A stretch of 64,000 nucleotides of DNA, taken from Halospeciosus flavus (lineage in GTDB: Archaea > Halobacteriota > Halobacteria > Halobacteriales > Halobacteriaceae). The notes under the pieces were generated by a model, which saw only the letters and a program-made list of their open reading frames with translations, had not been told where the DNA came from and did no database searches. Each line of letters starts with the position of its first letter. Position 1 is the stretch's first letter. The stretch spans positions 372,001-436,000 of the forward strand of contig NZ_CP122312.1 in NCBI RefSeq assembly GCF_029814175.1, written 5' to 3'. The position numbers and the translations under genes are program-made. Positions 38,299 to 46,754 of this stretch are shown piece by piece.

Positions 38299-40116
38299 AT
38301 GGGACGAGACGCACCACTCACCGAGACAACGGTGCGACGGCTCGCGCGGTCACAGTCGTACGACCGCGGTGAGAACTACTACGAGCAGGGCGCAGTGTTG
38401 GACATCGAGAAGCGAGGTGAGACCCTGCGTGCCGAGGTCGAAGGCAGCCAGTACGAGCCCTACCAGGTGACGGTCGAACTCGGGGACTCCGGAATCGTCG
38501 ACTCCGAGTGCTCGTGCCCGTACGATCACGGCGGTATCTGCAAACACCGCGTCGCCGTGTTGCTCACCTCTCTTCGCGACCCCGACGCAGTCACCACACA
38601 CCCGCCCGTCTCCGAACTTCTGGCCGATTGCGACCGGGAGACACTGTACACGGTGCTCGTCGACCTGCTTGACGACCGGCCCGAGCTCGTTGACGACGTC
38701 GAGCAACGACTCGCCGAGCAGGGCGTGACCGCGGCCGCGGAGGGCGAGACGGAACCACCAGTGAGCCAAGCGTCGCTGAATCCCGAGCAGGTACGACGCC
38801 GCGTCCGTGACCTCCTGGATTTCTCACAGAGCGGTGTGGTGTCCGATCCCCGCGCAGACATGGAACAGCGAGTCGACGACCTCTCCGATCTCGTCGACGA
38901 CGCGTGGACGCTCGTCGAAGCCGGTGACGGCGACGCCGCGCTCGACGTCCTCAAAGCGATCGCCGAAGAGTTACTAGGCGAGGAGTGGCTTCGTCTCTCG
39001 GACGACGACTCGGGCGCGGTGTTCGAGTGTCTCGACGAGTTGGGAGCGGCGTGTAGCGAAGCGGTACTCACGGCCGACCTCGCCGACGACGAACGCGAGG
39101 CGTGGGCAGCGCAACTCGATACGTGGGCTGACGAACTCGCGAGCTACACCCGCGAACCGCCGTTTCGTGCCGCGGCGGCCGCGGCCGACCGCGGATGGGA
39201 CGACGACCGGCTTCAGCGTGTTCTCGACGATACAGAAGACACATCACGTCTGTGGGAGGACGAGAACGGGCGACCGTGGTACGCCGACGACGTCGCGGTC
39301 GCGTACCTCGACGTCCTCGAACGAAACGGCCGTACGGACGAATACTTGCGGCTGTCGAAGGCAACCGACCAAACCGAGCAGCACACGACGAAGCTAATCG
39401 AGGTCGGACGCGTCGACGACGCCGTCGAATACGCGGTCGAGAATCTCTCGACACCGGATGTGGCGGTCGCCGTGGCCCAAACGCTCGGAGAATGCGACCG
39501 GCCGGCCGATGCGATCCGGGTCGCCCGAGAGGGGCTCTCGGACGACGGTCCGAAGAAAGCGGAACTGGCCGCGTGGCTCCGGGAGTTCGCTGCGAACCAC
39601 GGCGACAACGAGAGTGCAGTCCAGGCGGCGATCACCGCGTTCGACGCCGACCCCTCGTTGACGGCGTATCAGGCCGCCGAAGATGTGGCCGGTGACAGCT
39701 GGCCAGCGACTCGCGAGGAACTGCTCGCGTCGCTCGAACAACGACGTCCGGAGCGACCCTCGACCGCACGCGATCACGTCGAAGTGTTCCTCTACGAGAA
39801 CCGCCTCGACGAGGCCATCAGTATCGCGAACCGATTCGAGCACCACTCGGTCGTCGAGCCAGTGGTCGACGCAGCCATCAAGGACCGACCGCAGTGGGCG
39901 ATCGACGCCTGCAAAGCGCAGGCGGAACCGATCATCGAAGCGGGGAAATCGGACCAGTACCGCCACGCCGTTCGCTGGCTCGAAAAAGCAGGCAAAGCGG
40001 CCCGAGAAGCGGGGACACTCGACGACTGGCACGAGTACGTCGAAACGCTTCGGGAGCGGCACAGTCGCAAGTATAAGCTCGCACCGATGCTGGACGACCT
40101 GCTTGCCGACTTCTAA
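38299..40116 (+). CDS. SWIM zinc-finger protein with helical repeats
   Basis: 605 residues from the ATG at 38299, chosen because the stretch before it is arginine-rich and unlike the acidic protein. The SWIM motif CxCx7CxH is exact: C71, C73, C81, H83 in CSCPYDHGGICKH. The rest is alpha-helical, with repeated short helices (for example YLDVLERNGRTDEYLRL, VGRVDDAVEYAVENL, LRERHSRKYKLAPMLDDLLADF) like TPR-type arrays. SWIM proteins bind DNA or partner proteins, and some act in recombination. No enzyme domain is seen. It follows the right hairpin of the cassette and precedes the IS605-type element. Confidence 0.8.
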   Translation: MGRDAPLTETTVRRLARSQSYDRGENYYEQGAVLDIEKRGETLRAEVEGSQYEPYQVTVELGDSGIVDSECSCPYDHGGICKHRVAVLLTSLRDPDAVTTHPPVSELLADCDRETLYTVLVDLLDDRPELVDDVEQRLAEQGVTAAAEGETEPPVSQASLNPEQVRRRVRDLLDFSQSGVVSDPRADMEQRVDDLSDLVDDAWTLVEAGDGDAALDVLKAIAEELLGEEWLRLSDDDSGAVFECLDELGAACSEAVLTADLADDEREAWAAQLDTWADELASYTREPPFRAAAAAADRGWDDDRLQRVLDDTEDTSRLWEDENGRPWYADDVAVAYLDVLERNGRTDEYLRLSKATDQTEQHTTKLIEVGRVDDAVEYAVENLSTPDVAVAVAQTLGECDRPADAIRVAREGLSDDGPKKAELAAWLREFAANHGDNESAVQAAITAFDADPSLTAYQAAEDVAGDSWPATREELLASLEQRRPERPSTARDHVEVFLYENRLDEAISIANRFEHHSVVEPVVDAAIKDRPQWAIDACKAQAEPIIEAGKSDQYRHAVRWLEKAGKAAREAGTLDDWHEYVETLRERHSRKYKLAPMLDDLLADF

Positions 40117-40137
40117 TCGGGGACGTACTCACAGCGT

Positions 40138-40155
40138 TGACTGCTCCCATGACTA
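40138..40155. repeat. 18-bp repeat, copy also at 45528-45545
   Basis: TGACTGCTCCCAYGACTA occurs here and at 45528-45545 on the same strand with one base different. Here it lies just left of the IS605-type element. There it runs into the left edge of the 250-bp MITE. It may be a remnant of a once larger shared element end. Confidence 0.4.
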
Positions 40156-40250
40156 GAGTGGTCTGCGTAAGTTCTGGATTCGGTTCTAAACAACCTGCGA
40201 GGGCGAGTTCCCCGACCCACCGGGGTCGGGGGTGAAGCCCGACACTCAAC

Positions 40251-40649
40251 TCAGTGTTCTGTCTCCTCGATATACCGTTCAATCACTTTCTCCGACACCG
40301 CTCCCGTCGTTCCCACGTAGTACCCAACCTTCCAGAATCCACCGCCCCAGAAATACGACTCCCGAATCTCGGGATACCGTTCCAGTAGGTGTTTTCCTGA
40401 GTACGACTTGAACTGCCGAGCAATATCCGCTGGACTGTGTTTCGAATCTGTTTGCACGAACAGGTGTATGTGGTCGTCCGCAATCTCCAACGCCAGAATT
40501 TCGTGCTCGAAGTGGTCGGCAGTCTCTGCAAACAACTCTCGCACATCGACCTCCACTACATCGAGAACCGGGTGGCGGTACTTGGGAGACCAGACGAAGT
40601 GATACTTGCAGGAACTGACCGAATGTGCGTGACTGCGGTACTCCTCCAT
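40251..40649 (-). CDS. tnpA: IS200/IS605-family Y1 transposase TnpA
   Basis: 132 residues, normal length. The HUH motif is DHIHLFV (H59, H61 region), and the catalytic Tyr lies in GYYVGTTGAVSEKVIERYIEE near 108-109. The enzyme cuts and rejoins single-stranded DNA at the element's hairpin ends. Divergent from tnpB with 44 nt between the start codons. The stop is at the left-end hairpin region. Confidence 0.88.
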   Translation of the reverse strand: MEEYRSHAHSVSSCKYHFVWSPKYRHPVLDVVEVDVRELFAETADHFEHEILALEIADDHIHLFVQTDSKHSPADIARQFKSYSGKHLLERYPEIRESYFWGGGFWKVGYYVGTTGAVSEKVIERYIEETEH

Positions 40650-40693
40650 CCCTCTTCCCTATATTTATGATAGTCTGGAACGATCGTCAACGT

Positions 40694-41998
40694 ATGGGTG
40701 AAGAAGCCACGAAAACGATTCAGACGCGCCTTCACATAGCGTCTGGTGAACGGTCGTGGCTTCACGACGCCCGCCTTGCCTCACGCGAAATTTTCAACGA
40801 GACTATCCACCTCAAACAACAGGGGTACAATCGCACCGAGATACAGAAGGAGGTTGACCGCGACGACTTCTTGCGGAACAACAAGTGCGCGGTCGTCGGC
40901 AAAGCCCTTCAGACGTGGGACTCCTACCAGTCACTCAAAGAGTGGTGGGAGAATCAAGACGACCCTGATGGCGGCAAGCCGACGCCGCCGAGTACGGACA
41001 AATCTGGTGCGTACCCGCTCGTGATGGCGCATACGGAAGGCTATCGCCTCACCGTTGACGACGACACGAACCGCGTCCAGTTTCGCATCAGCCCGAAACC
41101 CTACAAGAAGGTGAGAGGCCACCTTCGGGGTGAACCGGACGCGATGGACGAACTTCGAGACGCTCTCGCGTCGGACGAGGTGGATGTGGGGCAGGCCGAA
41201 CTCCTGTACCGCGATGGCGTGTACTACCTACACGTCACGGTCACACGCGAGTTCGACGTGCCCGAACCCGACACCAGCGACACGCTTGTCGGTGTGGACA
41301 TCAACGAGCGCAACATCGCTCTCACCGCCCTCGACCGCGAGACGATGCGGACGAAGGGCACGCTCGTCCTCGACTACGGACGAGTCAAGCAGGAACGCCA
41401 ACGCTACCACACGATCACTACTCGCTGTCAGGAACACGGCAAGACGAGCATCCACCGGAAACTCGGTGACAAGGAAGAACGATTCACCGAGTGGGTGTTG
41501 CATCGGCTCTCCCGTGCTGTCGTAGAGTTCGCAGAGCAGTTCTCGAACCCGGTTATCGTGTTCGAGGATATGAGCGGTATCCGCGAGGAAATGCAGTACG
41601 GGACGTATATGAACCGCCGGTTGCACAAACTGCCGTTCCACAAGTTCGAGAAGTTCGTCTCGTACAAGGCGACGTGGCGAGAGATTCCGACGGATACAGT
41701 GGATGCGTACTATAACTCGAAGACGTGTTCGTGCTGTGGTGAGCGTGGGGATCGGCAGGGAGGTCGGTTCCGCTGTACGAACGACGAGTGTGACGTGGCG
41801 CAAGACCACGCTGACCGAAATGCGTCAGTGAACATTGCGTGGCGTGAGAAGGCGAAACTCGACGGTAACACGACGAATTACCGGACTCACAAAACCCAGC
41901 CGCAGGTCAGGTTGGTGCGTCTGTCCGGGTCGGGGCGTGTAAGCCACCCAACCTCATCCCGCTCGCTCGCCGAGCAGGGAGTGCTAGCGCACGGCTGA
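40694..41998 (+). CDS. tnpB: TnpB RNA-guided nuclease (IS605-type)
   Basis: 434 residues from the ATG at 40694. RuvC-like residues are present: Asp in GVDINERN, Glu in IVFEDMSGI, Asp in DHADRNAS. A four-Cys zinc knuckle lies between (CSCCGERG, then CTNDEC). TnpB proteins are established RNA-guided DNA nucleases, ancestors of Cas12, that favour retention of their element. The C-terminus (about 45 residues after the last RuvC motif) overlaps the expected guide-RNA region. The gene looks complete. Confidence 0.88.
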   Translation: MGEEATKTIQTRLHIASGERSWLHDARLASREIFNETIHLKQQGYNRTEIQKEVDRDDFLRNNKCAVVGKALQTWDSYQSLKEWWENQDDPDGGKPTPPSTDKSGAYPLVMAHTEGYRLTVDDDTNRVQFRISPKPYKKVRGHLRGEPDAMDELRDALASDEVDVGQAELLYRDGVYYLHVTVTREFDVPEPDTSDTLVGVDINERNIALTALDRETMRTKGTLVLDYGRVKQERQRYHTITTRCQEHGKTSIHRKLGDKEERFTEWVLHRLSRAVVEFAEQFSNPVIVFEDMSGIREEMQYGTYMNRRLHKLPFHKFEKFVSYKATWREIPTDTVDAYYNSKTCSCCGERGDRQGGRFRCTNDECDVAQDHADRNASVNIAWREKAKLDGNTTNYRTHKTQPQVRLVRLSGSGRVSHPTSSRSLAEQGVLAHG

Positions 41999-42114
41999 GG
42001 GAACCAACAAAAGCCTCGGGCCACCGCGCCCGAGGCTGTTTACCGATGCTGTGAGCCTAGATCATCTCCCTGCAGTCTGTTGATTTCTCGAAATGTAGCG
42101 GTGTTCACAGGCGG

Positions 42115-43510
42115 TACGAGGCGGATGCCCCGACCCTTGAGGTCGGGGAGGAAGCCGACAACCGATGACACAAACCACGCTACGATGGCAGGCCGACTCC
42201 TAAACGTATAAGTAACACCGCCCATATATGTGAAAACACAGTGGAATACCGTCGTACCGCCGTCATCAAACTCGACACTCCCGAAGGAGCTGACGCCCCC
42301 CTTCGAGAGACGGTCGAGCAGTTCAAACACTGCGCCAACACCGCGAGCGAATGGTGCTGGCACGGCGACGACGGCTACCACGTCACCTCAAAAGCCAAAG
42401 CCGAACGCGCCCTCTACGACCAACTCCGCGACGAAACCAACCTCACCGCGAATCTTGTCCAGAAAGGAATTCGCAGGGCGGTTGAGGCCGTCAAAAGTGG
42501 AGTCTCGCGTCTCGAACGTGGCGAGAACACGTCACAACCGCACTTTTCTGCCGATAGCGCGGTCTACGACAAGCGGAGCGCGACGTTCCACCGCGACCAC
42601 GTTTCCCTTTCGACCGTAGAAGGGCGCGTCGAGTGCGATTACGTCCTCCCCGACGACTCGGAGACACCGCCGACGAAGTACGTCTCCGACGAGGACTTCG
42701 AGTTTCGGATGGCACACTTACAATATCGAGACGGTGACTGGTATCTCCACGCCTCAATGCGGAAAGTCGAAGCCGACGAGGGAACGTCTGAATCTGAGTC
42801 CAAGCACAGAACAGTCCTTGGTGTGGATTTGGGCGTGAACAACCTCGCCGTTGCTTCGACGGGGCGATTCTGGTCGGCAGACGAGTTCAACCACTGGCGT
42901 CGAGAGTACGAAAAGCGTCGTGGGTCGCTTCAACAGTGTGGTTCTCGCTACGCCCACGAAAACATCGAGTCAGTCGGACAGAAAGAGTACGGGCGGTTCG
43001 AGATACACCTGCACACGGTGGCGAACGAACTTATCGAGGAGGCCGTCGAGAACGACTGTTCGCACATCGTGTTCGAGGAGTTGACCTACATTCGGGAGAA
43101 CATCCCCGAGGCGACGTGGCAACACATTTGGGCGTTTCGACGCCTCTACGAGTACGTCGACTACAAAGCCAAAGAACACGGCGTCGAAGCCGTGCAGGTT
43201 GACCCGCGCAACACGTCGAAGCGGTGTTCGACGTGTGGGTTTACCCACGACGATAACCGGAACGGGGAGTCGTTCGAGTGTCAGCAGTGCGGGTATGAGA
43301 ACCACGCCGACTACAACGCTTCCAAGAACATCGGTTTGCAGTATCTCCGTCGTCGGCAAAACGCAGACGATGGAGGCGCACCCGTAGATGTGCGCTTGAA
43401 TCGCGGGACGTTGAACGTGAGCGGGGAGTACGCACCCCCTGCCTCTACCGAGGCATAGAACGGGAGTCCACGCGAAAGCCTCGGGGCTTGACCCCGAGGC
43501 GATTTACCAG
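42115..43510 (+). mobile_element. Stand-alone TnpB element (IS1341-type)
   Basis: A tnpB gene without tnpA, bounded by CCCCGACC/GGTCGGGG at 42128-42148 on the left and GCCTCGGGG/CCCCGAGGC at 43478-43500, followed by ATTTACC, on the right. The ends are like those of the IS605-type element just to the left, whose TnpA could move this one in trans. Limits are estimated to about 15 bp. Confidence 0.75.
42241..43458 (+). CDS. tnpB: TnpB of the stand-alone element
   Basis: 405 residues with a GTG start (MEYRRTAVIKLDTPEG). RuvC motifs: GVDLGVNNLAV, IVFEELTYIRENI, and HADYNASKNIGL. Zinc knuckle: CSTCGFTH and CQQCG. It belongs to a different TnpB subgroup from the neighbour at 40694: the core motif wording and zinc spacing differ and the N-termini do not match. 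Complete, so likely able to work as a guided nuclease if its guide RNA is made from the region around 43400-43510. Confidence 0.87.
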   Translation: MEYRRTAVIKLDTPEGADAPLRETVEQFKHCANTASEWCWHGDDGYHVTSKAKAERALYDQLRDETNLTANLVQKGIRRAVEAVKSGVSRLERGENTSQPHFSADSAVYDKRSATFHRDHVSLSTVEGRVECDYVLPDDSETPPTKYVSDEDFEFRMAHLQYRDGDWYLHASMRKVEADEGTSESESKHRTVLGVDLGVNNLAVASTGRFWSADEFNHWRREYEKRRGSLQQCGSRYAHENIESVGQKEYGRFEIHLHTVANELIEEAVENDCSHIVFEELTYIRENIPEATWQHIWAFRRLYEYVDYKAKEHGVEAVQVDPRNTSKRCSTCGFTHDDNRNGESFECQQCGYENHADYNASKNIGLQYLRRRQNADDGGAPVDVRLNRGTLNVSGEYAPPASTEA

Positions 43511-43553
43511 AGAGCCCAACAGTTTCGCTGATCACTCAAGTCGTGAGAGAAGG

Positions 43554-44432
43554 TCAAAGGTGGCCGTATCCCTTCCGCTCGAGTTCCTGGTTCAACTCGA
43601 TGTTCATCGCCTCGACCGTCTCGTCGTCGAAGACCTGCCCGGACGCAGCCGACGCTATCTCGGCGATCTCGGCGTGCCACTCCCGCGCCGCACTCGCAAG
43701 GGCCGACAGGAGTTCTTCTTCGGTCTTGTCCTCACCGTCGACTTCCTCGATGATCTCCCAGCCCTGTGGCGAGTTCTCCAAGAGGTAGCCGACGTCGTCG
43801 AACTGGATCATGAATCGCTCGGAGACCGCCCCGAAGCCGGTCTCGATACTCAGGAGCACGATGACGTGTGCGACGTCGTCGCGCTCTTCGAGCGCACGGA
43901 GGTCGGCGGTCGGAATCGCGGTCTCAGGAAGATCGAGTTTCCGGAGCCGCTCTGGGAGGAGCGGTCCCTCCTTGCCCATGGGCGCGTATTGGTCGACCTG
44001 CTCGCCTTTCTCTTCGACCACTTCGGGTGCTCGGTCGTCGGGGTCGTCGTCGATGATTTCCTTGAGAATCGCGTAGAAGCGCCACTCGTCACCGTAGTCG
44101 AAGAGGTAGCAAATGCGGTCGTACTGGTCGAGGCCTAGCTGGGCCACCATCTCGCCTACCGTGGTCGTGCCCGCAGTGTACGTCTCCTCGCCGAACCGCA
44201 TGGGCTGGCCGCTCGGGAGGTCCTCGTACTCTTCCGGGCGCTGGTACTTCACGTCGCTGTCCCAGTAGTCCTCGTCGATACCGAAGAACCAGAGGTGGTC
44301 CTGATCAAGGCCCATCGCGGCGTTGATCGTCGCCTGAAACTCGTCGAGCGTGCGGTCGGCACCGACAACGATATCGCGCCACAGCGAGGTCGGGTCGGAG
44401 TCGAACTTGACGCGGAACCGGTAGGCCGTCAT
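43554..44432 (-). CDS. pRiA4b ORF-3-like protein
   Basis: 292 residues. The first 150 carry the family pattern: YRFRVKF..WRDIVVGADRTLDEFQATINAAMGL..DHLWFF, then YDRICYLFDYGDEWRFYAILK. The family occurs on plasmids and near transposons, with no established function. The C-terminal 140 residues are acidic and helical. It overlaps the upstream 323-residue gene by 4 nt (ATGA), so both are made together. Confidence 0.78.
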   Translation of the reverse strand: MTAYRFRVKFDSDPTSLWRDIVVGADRTLDEFQATINAAMGLDQDHLWFFGIDEDYWDSDVKYQRPEEYEDLPSGQPMRFGEETYTAGTTTVGEMVAQLGLDQYDRICYLFDYGDEWRFYAILKEIIDDDPDDRAPEVVEEKGEQVDQYAPMGKEGPLLPERLRKLDLPETAIPTADLRALEERDDVAHVIVLLSIETGFGAVSERFMIQFDDVGYLLENSPQGWEIIEEVDGEDKTEEELLSALASAAREWHAEIAEIASAASGQVFDDETVEAMNIELNQELERKGYGHL

Positions 44433-45400
44433 CCCTGCATCTCCCTCCCCGTGCGGAAGCTCGTGAGTTCGTCGATTCGGTCTTCCAGGTCCTCAATTTC
44501 CTGTCTGAGCTCGTCGGTTTGAGCTTCGCTGCTCGCCGCGAGGCGGTCTTTGAGCCCTTGGAGTCGCGACGCTTTTACCTCCTCGTCGACGTCGGCCTTG
44601 CGCACGTACTCACTCTCATCGACGTCGTAGACGGCCGACTCGGACAGCCCCGTAACGTCGAGGGCCTCGTCGACCTTCTCGCGGTCGACACTCATGACAT
44701 GCTCGGGATCGACACCGGCATCTTCCAACACCGCGATGACTTCCTCGTCGTCTTTGAGCGAGCGATTGCGACGGGCGGTGCGCTGGACTGACCCGTACTG
44801 TCCGTGGACGGGCTGGTCGTGGTGGAGTCGGTCCAGCAGGACGTCGGCGACGTCCTGCCGGAAGTCATTCGCATCCCGCTGAACATCGGAGAGGAGCGTA
44901 TAGAGGTTCACCAGTTCGGGGGTGTCCACCTGGCCGAGGTCGGTGACGTCGTGACGTTCGAGCGCGTCGACAAGCAGAAGTGCGTCCGAGTAGACGTCGA
45001 TCCCGTCGGGCTCTGTTCGGTCGGCCGTCTCGGTAGCTGGTTCGCCGCCGACAAGTTGCGTCCCCGTTGCCTCGTCCATTTCGGTTATCACGCCAGCATC
45101 GTCGTCGATCTCGAACCGCGGGTGCAGGCTCAGTACTGCCGGATGCGGATCGGCGTCGGAGGGCAGTCGACTCAGGTCGAACCCGCCCGAAGTATCCTGG
45201 ATTCGTTGATACAGCGTCTCGAACTGGTCGCGCTGGAGTGGTCGCGTCTCCCCGGAGTCGCTGAACTCGACGACGACGCGGTACTCCTGCACATCGGTAA
45301 TGCGGAATCGATCGTGAGACAGCGGCGCGATGAGTTCAGCCCCCTCCCCAACTCTGTCGAGCTTATCAAGAAGCGTGTGCCACGTGGCGTTGAAGGGCAT
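44429..45400 (-). CDS. Unknown protein with C-terminal coiled coil, partner of pRiA4b-like protein
   Basis: 323 residues from the ATG at 45400 (MPFNATWHTLLDKLDRVGEG). A longer reading upstream runs through the MITE and is not acidic, so it was dropped. The N-terminal third looks like a small beta-rich domain (RFRITDVQEYRVVVEFSDSGETRPL). The middle resembles a helix-hairpin pattern (VIAVLEDAGVDPEHVMSVDREKVDEALDVTGLSESAVYDV), which could contact DNA. The end is a coiled coil (RLQGLKDRLAASSEAQTDEL.., IEDLEDRIDELT). No known function. First gene of a two-gene operon. Confidence 0.65.
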   Translation of the reverse strand: MPFNATWHTLLDKLDRVGEGAELIAPLSHDRFRITDVQEYRVVVEFSDSGETRPLQRDQFETLYQRIQDTSGGFDLSRLPSDADPHPAVLSLHPRFEIDDDAGVITEMDEATGTQLVGGEPATETADRTEPDGIDVYSDALLLVDALERHDVTDLGQVDTPELVNLYTLLSDVQRDANDFRQDVADVLLDRLHHDQPVHGQYGSVQRTARRNRSLKDDEEVIAVLEDAGVDPEHVMSVDREKVDEALDVTGLSESAVYDVDESEYVRKADVDEEVKASRLQGLKDRLAASSEAQTDELRQEIEDLEDRIDELTSFRTGREMQG

Positions 45401-45550
45401 ACCGACGGTTACGCGTTCTACGGCTAAAACGTCCCGGACACCCGAGCTTGAGGTCGCTCTTCCAATCCGGTGCGCGCTACTGAGACGACGCCAACGCGCA
45501 TCGAGGAGTTCGAGATACGTGCTATCGTGACTGCTCCCACGACTAACGTC

Positions 45551-45800
45551 CTGTCTCTTACCCATAAGTCCGGGTGATCTAGAGCAGCAAGTCGACTGCT
45601 CTCGGCAGCGACCTGAGACGGGGAGAAACACACGGTGATGCGAACTCCGATCGGCTCCCGGCCACGGGGTGTCCAAATTTCCCAGTCCACGCAACAGGGA
45701 CCGCTCCGACACGCGATGAACCCGGAGAATTTCGGAAATCTGTTGGTTCTTGTTACTGAGACAGTTCATGCTGGCGACTTGATTTGTGGGTAAGAGACAG
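45551..45800. mobile_element. 250-bp MITE with Tn5-like inverted ends
   Basis: Both ends read CTGTCTCTTACCCA(T/C)AA inwards, as 20-bp inverted repeats with two mismatches. Flanking 10-mers GACTAACGTC (45541-45550) and GACTGAAGTC (45801-45810) look like a slightly drifted target duplication. CTGTCTCTTA is also the start of the IS50/Tn5 mosaic end (IS4 superfamily), so an IS4-type transposase may have moved it. No coding sequence inside. It sits 150 bp upstream of the 44429-45400 gene. Confidence 0.7.
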
Positions 45801-45910
45801 GACTGAAGTCGTGGGCCTTCTCCTTGTTGATCGTAAACGACTACGAGAACGACTGCCAGCAGAACGAGTAGGATGGCGCCAGTTAACCTGACGAGGAGAT
45901 GCAGCCCAGA

Positions 45911-46633
45911 CTATGCGAGTCGTTCGAACTCCTGCTGGAGGTACTCAACAGTGTAATCGTCGTGGTTGATCTGGATCGAGTGGAACTGCTCCGACCGCAT
46001 TCTGTAGTCGAACTCGACGAGTACGTACGTCGCGGTGTCGCGGGGAAGGAAGTGAATCTCCACCTCCTTGTAGTCGCCATTCTGCGGTTTGAAGACGAAT
46101 TCTTGATCCACCGGGTAGTTGGCCGTCTCGTCACCCACAGAGATGCGGTCGTTGTCCACGGTCACCTCTTTCAGGTAGTTGCCGGCGTTCTCGACGGCGT
46201 CGAGCATCGCCTGAACCGGGGCCGTCGGTTCAACAGAGAGGTAGTCTGTATCGTCAGTATCGATAGCTCGGTCGATCTCCAGATCGGTGTCGATCCAAAC
46301 CTTCGGACTCCGTCCTCGCTTTGCGTTGATGGTCGTAATCGGTGTCTCATAGGGAATTTGAAGGTCAACCTCGAAGACACGCTGTTCGCCCTCCTCGATT
46401 GTGAACGATTCGGCGACGCGCTCTGAAGTCAGCGCATATGTCTCGGTCACGTCGCCGTGTTCCCGCTTCGTCTCGAGTTCGAGTTCGATGCCCCGGATAT
46501 CCTGGTCTACCTCGCCGCCATCAACAACGACCTGCGTGGACAGCGTTTCACCAGGCTGCACGGTGTCCTGATCAAGTCGCGTATCGACCGTTGCCGCACC
46601 GATTTTGACCGACGCTAAGACCTTGTCGAACAT
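45911..46633 (-). CDS. Spo0M-family protein
   Basis: 240 residues. The opening (MFDKVLASVKIGAATVDTRLDQDTVQPGE) is typical of Spo0M, an arrestin-like double beta-sandwich protein. Repeated beta strands continue to YRMRSEQFHSIQINHDD near the end. In Bacillus Spo0M affects sporulation timing and cell-surface processes. In archaea, which do not sporulate, the role is unknown. Stands alone between the MITE and the PQQ-propeller lipoprotein. Confidence 0.82.
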   Translation of the reverse strand: MFDKVLASVKIGAATVDTRLDQDTVQPGETLSTQVVVDGGEVDQDIRGIELELETKREHGDVTETYALTSERVAESFTIEEGEQRVFEVDLQIPYETPITTINAKRGRSPKVWIDTDLEIDRAIDTDDTDYLSVEPTAPVQAMLDAVENAGNYLKEVTVDNDRISVGDETANYPVDQEFVFKPQNGDYKEVEIHFLPRDTATYVLVEFDYRMRSEQFHSIQINHDDYTVEYLQQEFERLA

Positions 46634-46754
46634 GTCTGTCCGTGGATTGACAGGGAGATATCAAGTGTGTTTGGGAGGGACGAATGGCTGTTTTAGCTAT
46701 TCGGACTTGTTTGGTTGCAGCGCCACACCTCGTCCGTTTGCTCGATCGCCTCGA

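Larger units (their letters stand above)
40200..42045. mobile_element. IS605-type element (TnpA minus strand, TnpB plus strand)
   Basis: Two divergent genes with the imperfect hairpins expected of this single-strand transposon group: CCCCGACCC/GGGTCGGGG at 40210-40231 at the left and GCCTCGGG/CCCGAGGC at 42013-42036 at the right, followed by TTTAC. No terminal inverted repeats and no target duplication, as expected. Both genes are intact. Outer limits are estimated. An omega-RNA guide for TnpB would be expected at the right end, overlapping the 3' end of tnpB. Confidence 0.78.

Noticed and set aside
45401..45769. N-terminal extension of the coiled-coil gene through the MITE
   Set aside because: The added residues are not acidic and cross the inverted repeats and target duplication. 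The ATG at 45400 gives a typical haloarchaeal start.
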